Of a stretch of 64,000 bases of DNA, positions 20,884-31,276 are shown in pieces. Each line of letters begins with the position of its first letter. Position 1 is the first letter of the stretch. Source of the stretch: Pseudogymnoascus destructans (taxonomy: Eukaryota > Ascomycota > Leotiomycetes > Thelebolales > Thelebolaceae). The translations under genes and the position numbers were made by a program. Below the pieces are notes generated by a model. It saw nothing but the letters and a program-made list of their open reading frames with translations, made no database searches and had not been told where the DNA came from. The stretch spans positions 248,001-312,000 of the forward strand of contig NW_020167548.1 of assembly GCF_001641265.1 (NCBI RefSeq), written 5' to 3'.

Positions 20884-21200
20884 CCACTCCCCTACAACCA
20901 CATCCCTAGCAAACCCATCAACCGTCTGCCACTAAAGAAACAACGGGCGTCACACCACTCCCCTACAGTACGAGTTCTTTTTGTGTGGTAAAAAGCACAG
21001 ACCCGTACGAATACTTTTGTCGCTGTACTGTACCACAGTACTGTACAACCACATCCCTGCAACCACTTCCCTACCAAAACCCATCAACCGTCTCCCACTC
21101 TCCCACTAAAGAAATAACGGGCGTCACACCCCTACAACCACATCCCACCTCCCACATCCCTGCAACCACTCCCCTAAGAAACAATGGGCGTCACACCACC
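20884..21200 (+). repeat. Three direct repeats ending in GGGCGTCACACC
   Basis: Three interspersed copies share ACAACCACATCCC, AACCCATCAACCGTCT (the first two only), CACTAAAGAAAYAACGG or GAAACAATGG, and GGGCGTCACACC. They end near 20956, 21129 and 21196. Segment lengths differ because internal parts are missing. Confidence 0.75.
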
Positions 21201-22308
21201 CCCCCACCATCCCGCTCCCCCCGCGCCCCATCCCTAATCCAGCCTAGTAACGCTCAATCTTAGGGGATTTAACAGGGATTCCACCACCGCCGGCTCCGGA
21301 ACGGGCAGGCGCGCAGGAGGGGCTTGGAGGCTTGTAGGACGCTAGGCGGGATTAGGGTCGGACTGAGGAACGAGGCCCGGTGCGACGAGAGGAGGAGACG
21401 ATCACGTGTTTTTAATCCAGTACTCGAGTAGCTCCACCAACGAAAACAAAGTCCCCCCCTACGCCTCGTAAACCAACCCCCCCGATTGGCCCATCGCCTC
21501 CAGCCGAGACACAAACACAACCAACGGCACAGCCCGTCCGTCGCAGTATGCAAAGTATCCGAGACCCCACCGGCGGCCGGCCGGGAGTTGCACCAGTTAT
21601 ACTCCGTATGTAGAGTACGGTAAACAGGGAGGACGGTACGTACCTAGGGAATTCCCACAAGAATTGTGGTGGGATCACGTGATGGGGCGATAAGGAAAGA
21701 TGGGACAGAAAGGTTGTTTCTTATCGCAATTTTTTTTGGGAGAGGCCAAGATTGGAGATTGGATAGCGACGACCAGGGTCACAAAGTGTACAACCAACGA
21801 CGTTGGGAGGAAGATTATTTGTTCTTTAGGGTTTTGGGCGCAAGAGAAATTTCATTGGGGGGATATATTCTGCTTTTGAGAGAACAGAAGGTCTTTGGAA
21901 GAGCACACTGCGAAATACCATATCATCGTCATTGCTTTGGCGGCGGTTGCGGCAAGATAACAACACAACCAGACGACACACTCCGACACATATACCCATT
22001 GAGCGATCTCTACATAGCAGAACCCAGTGCACGGCGACAGCTTGCATCTCACGCGAGGAAGAACACGAAAAGTTACACGAGAGACCTATTGTGCGACAGC
22101 TACACGCGATCCTATCCAGCGACATTCGAAGCGCCGACACCAGACCGCCGACACCAAGACGCAGTCCATACACTCAACCACCATTCGCAATACCCTCACA
22201 CAATCACAAGATACCCATACACACAACCACAACCACTACCAAATCAACACTCAACTCACCGCCACCACCACACGCCCACCACACCACCCACCACGTACGT
22301 TCCCAACA

Positions 22309-23708
22309 ATGTCCGACCCCCCCCTCCACACCCTCTGCCAAACCTGCCACCTCGCACCCCCCCTCTACACCTGCCCCCGCTGCCACCTCCGCTCCTGCTC
22401 CCTCCCCTGCGTCCAAACCCACAAGCGACGCGCCGACTGCTCTGGTATGCGCGATCCGACTGTTTACAAGCCCATGCGCGACCTCGCTACTCCCGCTGGG
22501 ATCGACCATGATTTCAATTTTTTATCCAAGATAGAGCGGGGGGTGGAGAGGAGTGATAGGGTTGCTGTGGAGGGGGGGTTGGTTGGGGGGGGGAGGTGAG
22601 GGGGGGCCCGGGTTTTGGGAGGGAGGAGAGGAGAGGGGGGAGGGGAGGGGGGGAGGGAGGGAGGGGAGGGGGGAGGGAAATGGGGGAGACGCAGAGGAAG
22701 GTGGCGAGGGAGATAGGACAGAGGGGGGTGAGGTGGGAGAGGTTGCCGCAGGGGATGGGGAGGAGGAAGGCGAATGGGACGAGTTGGAGTAGGAAGAGGG
22801 GGTGTTTGGTGTGGCAGGTTGAGTGGGTTGCTCCTGGCACCTCCTCCAACTCGTCCACCACCAGCGGCACTTCTACCACTTCTACCACCGGAACTTCCAC
22901 CGCATCAGCAGCGACAACGCCGACTGTCCCGGGGATGCTGGGACCGCTGAGTAAGATACTTGCTACTACACCGCTTGAGGAGGCATACACCGCTTTTCTG
23001 GAGGAAACGAGGCGCGCGGCTCTGACGCCTGAAGAGAAAGCTGGGGAGAAGAGGAGGAGAGCTGTTGAGGTCGCTGAGAGTGCGGGAGGGGGGAAGAGGG
23101 TTAAGCCTTCGCCTTCGCCTGGTGTTGAGGTGGCTCCACAACCGGAGGGACAGCCTGATACCAGCGAGGCGTCGATGGCGGAGGGACAGCCATTGCCAGA
23201 TACTACCACCGACACTACAGCGGAAGATGAGAAAGCTACGCCCACACATGCACAACCACAACCACCACAAACCCAAACGAAAAGTGCATACACATTCTAC
23301 CTCCACCGCCCCCTAACCCTCTCCTCTGGCCCCACCGTCCTAATCCCTCTCCGCGGCGATGAGGGGTTAGACACACAGTTATTAGGCAAACTAATCCTGG
23401 AGTTTCCGAGGCTGTATGTGTTTCCTGCTGGTTCTGCTGTGCCGGGGGGGTTTGAGGTTGAGGGTGGTGAGGAGGGGGGTGGGGGAGAAGATGGGGAGGA
23501 AGGGGAGGGGGGAAGTGAGGAGGAGGAGGGAGGGGAGGAGGAGGTGGTGAGTGATACCAGTTCGAGTGGGAGTAGCTCTGAGGAGGAGGAGAGTGAGGAG
23601 GAGACTGATGGGAGTGGAGATGGGCGAGACGGATCCGGTGCGGAAGGGGGAGAGGGAGCGGGGGGTGGTGAGGAGGTGCTGGGTGCGGAGGCTACTGCGC
23701 CATGCTGA
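22309..23708 (+). CDS. BCD1: Box C/D snoRNA assembly protein Bcd1 (HIT zinc finger)
   Basis: Start at 22309 gives MSDPPLHTLCQTC and then YTCPRCHLRSCSLPC with KRRADCSG, a HIT-type zinc finger, followed by GIDHDFNFLSKIER, typical of Bcd1/ZNHIT6. The first frame runs to a stop at 22597-22599 in a G-rich stretch. A second frame, used from about 22690, continues with IGQRGVRWERLPQGMGRRKAN, WQVEWV, a LLGKLILEFPRLYVFP segment and an acidic Glu/Ser tail. An intron or a sequence error inside the G-run must join them; GTGAGG at 22596 is a possible donor, but its phase does not fit the CAG at 22694. Bcd1 supports early nuclear assembly of box C/D snoRNPs. The identity is good; the joint is unresolved. 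Confidence 0.82.
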
Positions 23709-24637
23709 GGTTGTATGAGATTTTGTATATGTTGTGCGGAGGGATAGTGTGTAGATATTGTACAGTATGTACTTAATAATACCCCAAACCACATCGCACC
23801 CCGCTCTTCAATCCCCCCAAAAGAAATCCAGCTCCAGAGACTCAACCAACACCGTATATAACCCACGCGCCCCCCATGCAGCAAACACATCGACAAACAG
23901 AAATTGGTGGACGTCATTCAGATGCTGGGGTGTCTACCTCGACTCGTTTCCGTGCGTCATTGATCTGCGTCTAGGTTTAAATCGTATCTGTTTTTTCCAC
24001 AGTTTTTTGGGGTGTCTTGGTTGGGGTTGACTTAGTCCAAGAGTCAACATTGTAACAGACAAACTCGAGCGAACCAGGAGACCTGGAATTGGAATGCCCA
24101 GCCAACTACTTGACCGCCTAGTTTGGGAGGGTAGGTTGGTTGGACGGTGACGGGATCTTTCACCGCTCAGAATTCCTGGCGACAACAACCCACTGCCGTC
24201 TTCACCTCCAACCGCCACCAACTGACATCTCCACCCTATGAGCAAGAGCGCACACATATTTGCGATCCGCTTCGCTGGTAGGGCATTCGTTGGTGCCATA
24301 TGTTGTGGTTGCTGAGTTAGTAGGGGTGGATGGGGAGGTATATATAGACGTTTATGAGGGGTTCGGGAAGTTGATCGGCGGAGGGTATGAGTTATGCGTT
24401 ATGGGATGGGGGAATATTAGGACCTAGGTAGAGGAGAGGTATGGAAATAAAATTATATATATATATAATTCTCAAATCTAAATATTATAACTCAAAAAAT
24501 GAGGGAAAAACAAGCAGGGAAGCAAATCAAGGGGCAAAAAGGTGGGGGGGGGGGGAAACCCGTGAGACGCGGTGTAGTGGTGTCGTTTCTCCCACTTGAA
24601 GTCAAATAAAATATGATTTACCCAGTTGGCTCATTTG
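23709..24637. other. Intergenic region, no gene seen
   Basis: 3' flank of BCD1 and spacer up to a retroelement tail. It includes an AT-rich stretch around 24455 and a G12 run near 24543. Short frames show no domain. No tRNA-like B box was found. Confidence 0.4.
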
Positions 24638-25232
24638 AAGTCGATGATGATGATGATGATATTTATTTACCTCTAGCGGGACGCGGGTGCAACCCGCAGC
24701 CCTAAGACCTCCCGAAGGGTATGGGGAGTGCTAAGCTATAGGTTTATGTATAGAGTATGACCTTAGAGAGCAGTTCTTGCGTGTTTGCGTAGCTGTAAGG
24801 CCCGTTGACTAAGCGCCTTCCCTGCTAGTTAGGATGGTGTTAGGTTTTAGAGGTTCTCCTAAAAGGGGGTGTATGTAGGACTAATGTTATAAACCACTAC
24901 GAGTGTAGTGTGTAGTGTGCCCTACGGCCTTGCTACGGAGTTGCAGCTCTATAGCTTAGTAGCAGGTGGTAACAGAGTAGGAAAAATAGAAATGAGTGTC
25001 TTTAAACAAAGTATAGTGTTGTTAAAGGGAATGGAGGGGTGTTTGACCTAGACCCCAACTGCTAGTTTGCGAAATATAGAGTAGATATCCTCTAGGGCTA
25101 TGTTACGTTGACCTAGAGCCCCTATAGGGCTAGCGGAAGCTGTGGCTTTCTTAGGCTATATAGGGGTAAGTTGTGCTAGGCTAGCCTAACAGGTGTAGAT
25201 TTTTGTATAGAACTCCATAACCTAGCCTTAAG
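24638..25232 (-). mobile_element. 3' end of a decayed LINE-like retrotransposon
   Basis: On the minus strand it ends in a run of ATC triplets (24640-24662), preceded by the hairpin GCGGGTTGCACCCGC. Upstream, a short open stretch reads RLVNGPYSYANTQELL, followed by stops. A microsatellite tail behind a stem-loop suits Tad/I-type fungal LINEs. The reverse transcriptase region is absent, so the assignment is tentative. Confidence 0.45.
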
Positions 25233-26313
25233 CACGACGCCACTATATAAGTAGGGAATTAGATAGTGTCATACTGACATTCGTTGCACTCAGTTTGCTA
25301 TCAAACTCAAGAGCAAACTTAGAAATCTCCTCCTCAAACCTACAAGTCACCATACATATCTTGGCTTATCACACCAACAACAGAAGCAATACTACTCAAC
25401 GATTGCTGCAAACTCTTCTACTACATCTATTTATGCTACATACATCACGGCATATTATTTGAACACTCATTGAACAAGTTATTAAGAAAATCTCCTCCTT
25501 AAGGGGGTGGGCAATACTACCACATGGCATATCTCTACCAACTAGAGGCCTAGGAACATGAACGATAGCTCTAGAAGCTTCTACAACCCTCTATGATTCA
25601 TTACACGTCATCGCTCCTTAGTTACCCACAAGATTGGTTAAGTTATGACATAATTTATCTATAGGTACTCTGACCTTGGACCTCCTTTTCACTTCCTATA
25701 GGCTAGGAACCCAAGAGATGGTTCTATGGGATTCTCTTACGTTCACTACATGATTAGCAAGCTAGTTGTGGGTCGCACTTGATTTCTAATACATTTACCA
25801 AGCCTGGTTAGTCATGGAAAGTCATGGAAAATGAGAGAACTACACTCCTTTGGCATAAATAGGATTGCCCTTTCCTTAAGAAAGGGCAAGCAGGCAATAC
25901 AGTAAATCGACTATCACATACTTCCCCGTCTTTTACAAGCTTCCAAGCATTCATCTTGTTACTCCTTGTTTCTGAAAAGTCAGTGAGGTGTTAACCTCTG
26001 ACTTACCCCTGAGTTCCCAGACTCAACATTTGTTGCAACTTGTCTGAACAACTTCACTACATCACACACCTGATTGCTGCGTTGTGGAATAGTCTAAGCT
26101 ACAACCCTTTGGCTCTGTTTCCTAAGACAGTGTGTTGTCTTAGTAAAATCATCCCTTCCTTGGGTGGCTAGATTCTCACATCTGGTGCACCCACCATTAC
26201 AGATAGGAGCTTCATGCTCAACTCAATATAGTATTCTTTACAATACTATAACGTGTTACTTAGAAAGCCTTTGTGTTTAATCCCCTGCCTCCTAGCAAGA
26301 GGAAACACCCTGA
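25233..26313 (+). mobile_element. Gypsy LTR remnant, split by copy D
   Basis: The pieces 25233-25266 and 26202-26313 match the 3' LTR of the left-edge gypsy element: CACGACGCCACTATATAAG, then ATAGGAGCTTC, CTCAACTCAATA, ACGTGTTACTT and ATCCCCTGCCTCCT. Removing copy D and one GATAG joins them in the same order as at 4379-4500. Only the part from the TATA box onward is kept. Confidence 0.85.
25267..26201 (+). mobile_element. Copy D of the ~0.9 kb repeat: solo LTR with GATAG target duplication
   Basis: 935 bp, starting TGTCATACTGAC and ending CACCATTACA. GATAG precedes (25262-25266) and follows (26202-26206). The insertion split a gypsy LTR remnant, so copy D is younger than it. Three inverted repeats lie in its right half: GCCCTTT/AAAGGGC at 25867-25887, GAGGT/ACCTC at 25985-25998, and CTAAGACA/TGTCTTAG at 26122-26143. 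They are kept in other copies. No coding region. Confidence 0.92.
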
Positions 26314-26873
26314 TGTCATACTGACAGTCGTTGCACTCAGTTTGCTATCAAACTCAAGAGCAAACTTGGAAATCTCCTCCTCAAACCTACAAGTCACTAT
26401 ACATATTTTGGCTTGTCACACCAACAACAAGAGCAATACTACTCAACGATTGCTACAACCCTCTATGATTCATTACATGTCATTGCTCCTTAGTTACTGG
26501 GCCGATATGACCACATAGCATATCTCTACAACCCTCTATGATTCATTACATGACATCACTCCTTAGTTACTGGGCTAATACTACACATGACATATCTCTA
26601 TCAACTAGAGGCCTAGGAACATGAACGATAGCTCCAAAAGCTTCTATAACCATCTATGATTCATTACACGTCATCGCTCCTTAGTTACCCACAAGATTGG
26701 TTAAGTTATGACATAATTTGTCTATAGGGGTACTCTGACCTTGGACCTCCTTTCACTTCCTATAGGCTAGGAACCTAGGAGGTGGTTCTATGGGATTCTC
26801 TTACGTCGACTACAGTTACCAAGCCTGGTTAGTCATGGAAAGTCTTGGAAAATGAGAGAACTACACTCCTTTA
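26314..26873 (+). mobile_element. Copy E of the ~0.9 kb repeat, truncated
   Basis: It starts TGTCATACTGAC right after the gypsy LTR remnant and stops after ACTACACTCCTTTA, where copy F begins in the opposite direction. About 350 bp of the right end are missing. Confidence 0.85.
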
Positions 26874-27782
26874 TGTAATGGTGGGTTCACCAGATGTGAG
26901 AATCTAGCCACCCAAGGAAGGGATGAATTTACTAAGACAACACACTGTCTTAGAAAACAGAGCCAAAGGGTCGTAGCTTAGACTATTCCACAACGCAGCA
27001 ATCAGGTGTGTGATGTAGTGAAGTGGTTCAGACAAGTTGCAACAAATGTTGAGTCTGAGAACTCAGGGGTAAGTCAGAGGTTAACACCTCACTGACTTTT
27101 CAGAAACAAGGAGTAACAAGATCAATGCTTGGAAGCTTGGAAAAGACGTGGAAGTATGTGATAGTCGATTTACTGTATTGTCTGCTTGCCCTTTCTTAAG
27201 GAAAGGGCAATCCTATTTATGCTAAAGGAGTGTAGTTCTCTCATTTTCCAAGACTTTCCATGACTAACCAGGCTTGGTAACTGCAGTCGACGTAAGAGAA
27301 TTCCATAGAACCATCTCTTAGGTTCATAGCCTATAGGAAGTAAAAGGAGGTCCAAGGTCAGAGTACCCCTATAGACAAATTATGTCATAACTTAACCAAT
27401 CTTGTGGGTAACTAAAGAGCGATGACGTGTAATGAATCATAGATGGTTATAGAAGCTTTTGGAGCTATCGTTCATGTTCCTAGGCCTCTAGTTGATAGAG
27501 ATATGTCATGTGTAGTATTAGCCCAGTAACTAAGGAGTGATGTCATGTAATGAATCATAGAAGGTTGTAGAGATATGCTATGTGGTCATATCGGCCCAGT
27601 AACTGAGGAGCAATGACGTGTAATGAATCATAGAGGGTTGTAGCAATCGTTGAGTAGTATTGCTCTTGTTGTTGGTGTGACAAGCCAAAATATGTATAGT
27701 GACTTGTAGGTTTGAGGAAAAGATTTCTAAGTTTGGTCTTGAGTTTGATAGCAAACTGAGTGCAACGAATGTCAGTATGACA
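26874..27782 (-). mobile_element. Copy F of the ~0.9 kb repeat, full length
   Basis: On the plus strand it runs from TGTAATGGTGGG to GTCAGTATGACA, 909 bp, with both ends intact. Flanking bases (CTTTA and GTTGG) do not match. It abuts copy E in reverse, giving a large imperfect palindrome, and it cuts the 5' part of a hAT transposase. Confidence 0.88.
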
Positions 27783-28563
27783 GTTGGGCTAAGAAAGTAC
27801 GAAAAGTATTACGCATATATGGATCATGGGTCAAATATTCATTACATTGCGATGATGCTTGATCCACAACTCAAATTTGAGATGCTGAAAGAGGAATTTA
27901 AAGACGAAGATGCGAGAAATGTTGTCAAGTAGCAAATACGGACCTACCTTCATGATCATTATTCAACTCCTCCTCTGAGCGATGAGCTGGTACTCCCACC
28001 ATTACTCAATCTGAAGACAATGACATCTCAACCTGAGCTAGATCTATATAAGCGTATGCTTGAGCGCTTTGGCAAAAAGAAGAAAGGTGTCTGATATTGA
28101 TATATATCTTGATTCACCACCAGTGGCTGTTAGTGATGCAAAGTCAAGTGATTGGCTCCTAAAGTGGTGGGATTCTCATAAGGGAGAATATCCGCTAATG
28201 GCACGTGTTGCACGCGATTTCCTTGCAATTCCCATTACAGAGGTTAGTTGTGAGCGCCTTTTCAACCAAAATACAGACTTATTAGGTTTACGTCGGCATA
28301 GTCTAAGTAGTGAAACTATGAGGACTCTAACACTACTTCGTGCGATGTGGGAGAGGGATTTGAGTAAAGGGGGGCGTTAGAGGCTAGGGCTGCATTCTAT
28401 GACCTCAATGAATTCAGTTTCTAACTACAGTCTATCTAATTCGTTCAATCCGCGGATTGAATGGATTGGCATCCGTATCCGTTAGTAAAAATCATAATTT
28501 GTATTCATATTCACGGATGCACGGATTTGACGGATAAAATGGTCATCCGTGCCGAGCCCTAGG
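27783..28563 (+). pseudogene. hAT transposase, C-terminal relic with 3' terminal repeat
   Basis: Two frames read YEKYYAYMDHGSNIHYIAMM and DPQLKFEMLK, then SSDWLLKWWDSHKGEYPLMA and VARDFLAIPITEVSCERLF, which is the hAT C-terminal dimerisation domain. A TAG at 27931 and a frame change near 28080 break it. The 5' part is missing at copy F. The end at about 28543-28563 reads CATCCGTGCCGAGCCCTAG, close to a hAT terminal repeat. Confidence 0.8.
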
Positions 28564-28852
28564 TGTTTCTACAATGCATCCCGCCATTTTTATATTGGCT
28601 GCAGGTCGAACCACACGATCAACAATACTGCCATTCTAATCGCTCACTGCCATGCAAGTCCATCACGATATTGATTACATCTAATGACTTGTATGTCGGT
28701 GAATTTAGGCAGCAGGGTGACTTCAGGTATAATAAGGTAATGCCTCATTTTACATCTCGAGAATTATTTATTCCATGCCTTGGGTTCAAGTCAGGTTTAA
28801 CAACCGAGACCCCAATACAGTTTTAGCCTCGAATCCATTCTTCATAATCAAA

Positions 28853-29323
28853 ATGTGCCATTACTTCGACGAATCGTTCTACTACAGCAAATGTAGAGCT
28901 TGTCATATTCAACCCGTTCGGGAATGGGATGAATGCACCAAGGCCAAACTAAACGGGCACCATTGCCCAGACGCTACTCCAGTCAAGGACCTGAGCGGGA
29001 ATGTGATTGTGACTGGGTCCTCTAAACAGTTAGGCCACTGCCCGCACTGTCCGCCTCTAATCAGCCAGGTGAGTTTGGGGAAGACATTGACCATGGGCCT
29101 TGCTGATAAGCATTATGGAAGTAATCTCCAGCGCCTTACCCAGCCTACAAAAGGAACCAGGGAGACAGCAGTAAGGAGGAAGGGGAACAATATTGATTTG
29201 TGGCTGAGGAGAAAGGCGTGGAAGCTGGTTATATGTGTCTCTTTGATAGTAGCGACTGTACGAATGGTTCAGCATTGCAATTTAGTCGAAGAGTCAAACG
29301 TACCCTCTAGTTTCACATCGTGA
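28853..29323 (+). CDS. Small Cys/His-rich protein, unknown function
   Basis: Start at 28853 gives MCHYFDESFYYSKCRACHIQ, with later pairs GHHCPD and GHCPHCP, so a small metal-binding fold is possible. A GTGAGT donor follows codon 72 at 29069, and a CCCAG acceptor ends at 29143. The 75-nt intron is a multiple of three, so the unspliced frame also stays open. Exon 2 adds a basic stretch (RETAVRRKGNNIDLWLRRKA), a hydrophobic segment and a stop at 29323, about 131 residues in all. No family is recognised. It neighbours a kinase gene on the other strand with their 3' ends close. Confidence 0.55.
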   Translation: MCHYFDESFYYSKCRACHIQPVREWDECTKAKLNGHHCPDATPVKDLSGNVIVTGSSKQLGHCPHCPPLISQVSLGKTLTMGLADKHYGSNLQRLTQPTKGTRETAVRRKGNNIDLWLRRKAWKLVICVSLIVATVRMVQHCNLVEESNVPSSFTS

Positions 29324-29339
29324 AGGGCTTCTTCAGCGG

Positions 29340-30176
29340 TCAAATACTCCAACAGTTCATGATTGTATTCCTGAAGGTAGAGATGGACTGTAAATCAGGA
29401 TAGCGACCTTCAAAGAAAGCAGCAGTTACTTCATGGTCTTGTAGATCCTCGTAAGGCTTCGATCCGGTCATTATCTTATAAGTAGTAGAGCCGAGGGCGA
29501 AGAGTTCAGTCCTCGTCGAGATATCTGCACCAGGAAGTTCGTGACTGGTCTCATAACAGACGAGTGGTGGAAGGTCGTCAATGGCAGACCCGGCGAAGTC
29601 ACCCAACTTATTATTGAGATCGTCATCAAGGAAAACGTTGTTGCAGGATATGTCGCCATGTAACACGCTTCTTGAATGGATAAACCGCACGGCGTCGAAA
29701 AGTTGTTCAACCCAACGAAGCTTGAGAGAAAGCGGAACCTGTTTCCTGTGCCTTGCAAGGTATTGCCTAATAGATGTCTGGCTCGCAAACTGCAAGATGA
29801 TGGCATTTTCCAGGACGCCAAAGTATCGAACGATGCCACTATGGTCGCGACCAAGGCGCTGATAGATGGCCTTCTCCCGATCTAGGAGGTGCAATTGCGA
29901 AGGTCCACAGAACTTTACAACAGCATCAAGACGCGCGACAATGGCCGTGATGCCCGCGCCAACTGTATCCTTGCCATTCAAGCCAAGCGGCCATTGTATA
30001 ACAGACTCTTGCATCTTCGTTAGAGATGACCACGAGTCGACAAGCGGTCGCCCAGAGAGGTGATATTGGCGCCTAGCAGGCACTTGAGGGAGGGGAACTG
30101 AGGGTGCCCAGAGAGGACGATTCGCCAACACTGTGTGGAGCAGTCGATCCATTTGATTCCGGCCCACATGCCGCAC
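29340..30176 (-). CDS. Protein kinase-like protein, 3' end probably damaged
   Basis: 278 codons. The N-lobe has VVKF (possible ATP-binding Lys) and REKAIYQRL (helix C Glu). The catalytic loop reads HGDISCNNVFLDD and the metal-binding loop GDFAGS, so both key Asp residues are kept although HRD is HGD and DFG is DFA. A fungal kinase subfamily with HGDISCNN loops is known mostly as accessory genes; substrates are unknown. The glycine-rich loop is not clear. The frame stops after TIMNCWSI, but the next frame on the same strand continues at once with ELLEYLTAEEALHDVKLEG, the ending expected for the family, so a short deletion or frameshift near 29345 is likely. Met9 is another possible start. Confidence 0.7.
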   Translation of the reverse strand: MRHVGRNQMDRLLHTVLANRPLWAPSVPLPQVPARRQYHLSGRPLVDSWSSLTKMQESVIQWPLGLNGKDTVGAGITAIVARLDAVVKFCGPSQLHLLDREKAIYQRLGRDHSGIVRYFGVLENAIILQFASQTSIRQYLARHRKQVPLSLKLRWVEQLFDAVRFIHSRSVLHGDISCNNVFLDDDLNNKLGDFAGSAIDDLPPLVCYETSHELPGADISTRTELFALGSTTYKIMTGSKPYEDLQDHEVTAAFFEGRYPDLQSISTFRNTIMNCWSI

Positions 30177-30596
30177 CTTATTTCGCGTTCTTGCACCTCA
30201 TTGGAGCCGACTCCTGTGGGCTGACCGCAGAAGGTTCAGTGCTATAAAAAAAACGGGTACTGCGACGAAAGATCCTGCATGGGTGGTGCGACAAGATCGG
30301 ACTCGCCATGGCTAGTAATCATACCAGGGATCATCAGTTGTGATGGTTCCTATTTCAATTGTATATATAAGCTGGGAAGGACGCTATTCGCGAGGAAGAT
30401 GATGAAATGAGGCAGGGAACTGTGATTGAGATGAAATGAAACATTCGTAGCTCCTACCAAAATGATCAAAGAAGGTGACTGTGTCTTCGATTTCTCATGT
30501 CAGTTTGTGATGTATATATCCATGCCCCTTGAGGAACTCCTCGCTCCTGTGCACTTCCCTCTGCATCATAGCAGTCTACCTCATAAACGCTTCATA

Positions 30597-31219
30597 ATGG
30601 CCAGATTACATGTAGATGTATATCGTGCGTTAATTGCTATTTTCGCTCCAATAATAATACCCGATCTCCTCATCTCACCCGTGACGCTTGTAGATGGGCC
30701 AGATGTTGTGAAGTTTAGGGAGATATTACAGATCGCATTGCTACTCTGCTCGCCTTATGAGTGCAACATCTCCAAACAGCGAGCGCACTTTGCAATTTTT
30801 GTCCCTTCCGGTGCCAATGCCGATCTGGGGACTTTGATTCACGTTGTCGGCGCACCTATGGCCAGTTATATGCTCGAATTTAAACGGGGCTCTCTCCAAC
30901 TATAGCCCAAGAGCGGCACGAAATGTACCCAATCGGAGAGGTTTTTGTAGACAATATAGTCGAATCTACGAGCAATGATAGAAGCGAGATAAACTGGAGC
31001 GCGAAGCAGCCCAGGTGGCCCCTCCTCGTATCAGCGAAAACTTCAGGGCTCCTGTTAACGACCTGAGTGAATCCATAATTTGCTTGATAATGTGGCGCCT
31101 CGCTGACTATCAATTCAGACAACCAACGGAAGATGCTAGTTGATAGTGGTGTTATTGCACAAACGGCTGTTGATATAGTCCATGATAAACGTGACCCACC
31201 AGGCCACGGGATTGTTTAG
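30597..31219 (+). pseudogene. Conserved fungal orphan protein with one frameshift
   Basis: The first frame has HFAIFVPSGANADLGTLIHV followed by VGAPMASYMLEFKRG, a pattern I recall from uncharacterised ascomycete proteins. At about 30892 similarity passes to another frame: SPTIAQERHEMYPIGEVFV, then APPRISENFRAPVND. An intron with donor GTGAAT and acceptor TTCAG, with a GCTGAC branch-like site, then leads to QRKMLVDSGVIAQTAVDIV and KRDPPGHGIV before a stop. There is no room for an intron at the frame change, so a 1-nt indel is inferred. The N-terminal start is uncertain. Function unknown. Confidence 0.55.
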
Positions 31220-31276
31220 CAACCTAGAGTACATGTACGTTACCTGTATTTTCTACACAGATACGGAACCAAACTA

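Larger units (their letters stand above)
20078..22308. other. G-rich divergent intergenic region between the DENN gene and BCD1
   Basis: Both flanking genes point away from it, so it should hold two promoters. It contains a T-run/G-run just upstream of the DENN start (20088-20105), a G16 run at 20506-20521, a GGGGGAG microsatellite at 20583-20652 and a set of direct repeats at 20884-21200. Frames up to about 280 codons cross it, but none shows a domain or normal composition. Confidence 0.5.

Noticed and set aside
21666..22511. 281-codon plus frame upstream of BCD1
   Set aside because: No domain; it becomes a Pro/His/Thr-rich shadow over the BCD1 start in another frame.
24638..24670. ATC triplet run as a plain microsatellite
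   Set aside because: A hairpin and decayed coding-like sequence lie next to it, so a LINE tail is more likely, although not proven.
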